Shown: positions 35,368 through 36,838 of the stretch, one piece after another
Layout of the letters: each line of letters begins with the position of its first letter
How positions within the stretch are numbered: position 1 is the stretch's first letter
Source of the DNA: Planctomycetota bacterium
Lineage (GTDB): Bacteria > Planctomycetota > UBA1135 > GCA-002686595
DNA: 36,838 bases
Direction of reading: 5' to 3'
Assembly (NCBI GenBank): GCA_020853575.1
Contig: JADYYP010000031.1
Coordinates: forward strand, 1-36,838
Position numbers and translations under genes: made by a program
The notes under the pieces: model-generated
The model's input: the letters and a program-made list of their open reading frames with translations, nothing else
Told to the model about the DNA's origin: nothing
Databases searched by the model: none

Positions 35368-36387
35368 TCAGGCCGGGAGTTCGAATACGGATACGCGGGT
35401 TTCTTCGGCGAGCAAGCCAGCACCCTGTGCGACCTGCCAGCCGACGCGCTCGTCCAGGCCGGGCACGGCCCAATCGCCGAGTTGCCGGCCGGTGAGCGCG
35501 TCGCGCACTTCGAGCAGTGCGCCGCGCACGACGTACAGCTTGCCACTGTCGGCGCTGATCGCGATCTCGCCCACTTCGTCGGCGTCGGCCACGGCGATGC
35601 GCTCGAACCACAGCGGCGCGTCGCCGTCGGACGCGCCCGGCTCGAGCGCAAACAGGGACGGCCCGCGCACCGAGAGATCCTCGTCGCTGGACTGCGAGAG
35701 GTAGCCCAGCAGGACCTCGCGCGGCAACGCCGCCTCGAGATCGTCGAGCAACACGATCACTCCGCGGTCGTCCGCCGCGAGATCGTGGATCGCCGGCTGC
35801 TTGGGTGCGACGACGACCGCCTCGAACTTGCCCTTCTTGACGTTGAGCGCGAGCACGCCGCGCTTCTTCGTCGCGCGCACGCTGTACGACACGAACACGC
35901 GATCGCCGCTGCGCACGGCGTGGTGGTAGCGCTCGCCTTCGCGTGAGTACTTCCAGACTTCCTTGAGAGTCTCGCTGTCGTAGGCCGCGATGCGATCGAG
36001 CGCGGCGACGATGCACAGGTCGGGCGCGACGGATGCAGCGTCGAAGGTGGGCATCGAGGCCGCGGCGATCAACTCGCCGGTCTCGAGAGACATGCGCACG
36101 ATGCGGTGACCTTGCGTCGACGGGCCGAGCACCACCGCATCGCCCTTGCGACCGAAACCAGCGCCGAACCCACGGCCGTAGCCGACCTCGCAGGGCGAAG
36201 TCCACTTGACCTCGCCCGAAGCGCGATCCAGCAGCGCGAGCTTGCCGGGGATGGCCTCGTCGATCCAACGATCGCCGGCCGGCGGATCGTACAGATGGAC
36301 GAGCAGCGGGCCGGAAGCGGAGATGGCGATGCCGTCGACTTCGCTCGTGAAGTCTCGCGACCAACGGCGGCGTGCGGTCTTGGTCAT
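35368..36387 (-). CDS. PQQ/WD40-like beta-propeller protein, function unknown
   Basis: The 339-residue product (ATG at 36387; an ATG 20 codons upstream is also open) is made of repeated beta strands of the type GKLALLDRASGEVKWTSP, RIVRMSLETGELIAA, DRIAAYDSETLKEVWKYSRE and LLEVRDALTGRQLGDWAVPG. Each pairs a strand with an Asp/Thr-Gly turn, as in PQQ-like or YVTN propellers. It has no signal peptide, so it is probably cytoplasmic. No catalytic motif is evident. It is the first gene of a two-gene unit with the DJ-1-like protein. Confidence 0.82.
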   Translation of the reverse strand: MTKTARRRWSRDFTSEVDGIAISASGPLLVHLYDPPAGDRWIDEAIPGKLALLDRASGEVKWTSPCEVGYGRGFGAGFGRKGDAVVLGPSTQGHRIVRMSLETGELIAAASMPTFDAASVAPDLCIVAALDRIAAYDSETLKEVWKYSREGERYHHAVRSGDRVFVSYSVRATKKRGVLALNVKKGKFEAVVVAPKQPAIHDLAADDRGVIVLLDDLEAALPREVLLGYLSQSSDEDLSVRGPSLFALEPGASDGDAPLWFERIAVADADEVGEIAISADSGKLYVVRGALLEVRDALTGRQLGDWAVPGLDERVGWQVAQGAGLLAEETRVSVFELPA

Positions 36388-36560
36388 GTGCGGGATGGTA
36401 GCGAGCGCGCGCCACAGATGAACATCGGACTCGGGCGAAGCAGGCATGGCGGGCGCCGCGGGAGCGAGCGAGACGCCGCGCTGAAGCGCGCCCGAGCACG
36501 CGCTGGCCGCAAGCTCGCGAGCCAGCGAGAGTCGAGCACGCCGCGTCGTCGCGGGGCTTC

Positions 36561-36838
36561 TCCGCGCGGAAATGGCGCAGCGAAACGACCGCGGCAGATG
36601 AGACGCGGACTTCAGCCAGCGGCCGCGCCGCAGCGCGGCCTCGGGAGGTCCCTGCCCAACGACGCCAAGGCGTCGTTGGGCCTTCCGCGCGGAAATGGCG
36701 CAGCGAAACGACTGCGGCAGATGAAACGCGGACTTCAGCCAGCGGCCGCGCCGCAGCGCGGCCTCGGGAGGTCCCTGCCCAACGACGCCAAGGCGTCGTT
36801 GGGCCTTCCGCGCGGAAATGGCGAAGCGAAACGACCGC
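36561..36838 (+). repeat. Tandem 123-bp two-hairpin repeat, continuing past the window
   Basis: Two complete units (36561-36683 and 36684-36806) and the first 32 bases of a third (36807-36838) follow head to tail. The two full units differ at only two positions (GACCGC/GACTGC and ATGAGAC/ATGAAAC). Each holds an 8-bp stem GGCCGCGC/GCGCGGCC with loop CGCA and a 13-bp stem GCCCAACGACGCC/GGCGTCGTTGGGC. The positions are 36621-36640 and 36654-36681, and 123 bases later for the second unit. The same element occurs once, inverted, at 4985-5080. The stretch 36388-36560 before the array has no gene I can support and should include the promoter of the beta-propeller gene. Confidence 0.92.

Noticed and set aside
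32724..35495. Very long plus-strand open frame (923 residues) opposite tex and the DJ-1-like gene
   Set aside because: It spans two real genes and the gap between them, and its sequence is low-complexity Arg/Ala/Leu; it is a by-product of high GC.
36561..36838. CRISPR array
   Set aside because: The 123-base units follow directly without unique spacers and contain two inner hairpins; no cas genes are nearby.

Overview
This 36.8 kb window is high-GC bacterial DNA of chromosomal character. It has dense genes, two tRNAs, many 4-base start/stop overlaps, and no plasmid, phage or IS hallmarks. The gene content best fits Planctomycetota or a related high-GC lineage. The clues are an FG-GAP/ASPIC-UnbV surface lipoprotein, sulfatase-fold lipoprotein, thrombospondin-3 metalloprotease, DNA-binding protein with four Myb/SANT-like repeats, many PAS/GAF signalling domains, and an ECF sigma factor with a membrane partner. 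The lineage is inferred from this content; there is no rRNA gene.

Layout. 1-4961 (+): a YbaK-type deacylase, then a tight three-gene unit of FG-GAP/ASPIC-UnbV lipoprotein, B12-type radical SAM enzyme with a C-terminal PqqD-like domain, and a 58-residue peptide whose ATG overlaps the enzyme's stop. This looks like an undescribed peptide-modification (RiPP-like) locus and is the strongest candidate for a new system. 4962-5419: a gene-free convergent junction holding an inverted copy of a two-hairpin repeat and an almost A-free C/T/G tandem repeat. 5420-12670 (-): sulfatase-fold lipoprotein, zinc metalloprotease, membrane protein and aconitase. 12829-14622: an RDD membrane protein (+) overlapping tail to tail with a DUF3750-like lipoprotein (-), then tRNA-Ala(CGC).

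14932-20613 (-): PqiA-like membrane protein, RNase D, tRNA-Asp(GTC), a response regulator fused to an RsbW-like ATPase domain, and a PAS/GAF histidine kinase. 20780-25445 (-): a MacB-like ABC exporter whose ATPase and permease genes are separated by two thioredoxin-fold genes. Divergent from it, 25748-27426 (+) encodes an ECF sigma factor coupled to a membrane protein carrying an extracytoplasmic CPWC thioredoxin-like domain, a plausible redox-sensing sigma/anti-sigma pair. 27699-34493: the four-repeat Myb-like protein (-), a PTS enzyme I without other PTS genes (-), a two-TM coiled-coil protein (+), and a Tex-family protein with a large acidic insertion and Gly/Arg-rich tail (-). A perfect 17-bp hairpin separates the last two. 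34752-36387 (-): a DJ-1/PfpI-like protein and a beta-propeller protein. 36561 to the end: tandem 123-bp copies of the same two-hairpin repeat found at 4985-5080, with a compensatory base-pair change between loci.

Calls rest on reading translations and motifs by eye; no database search was run.
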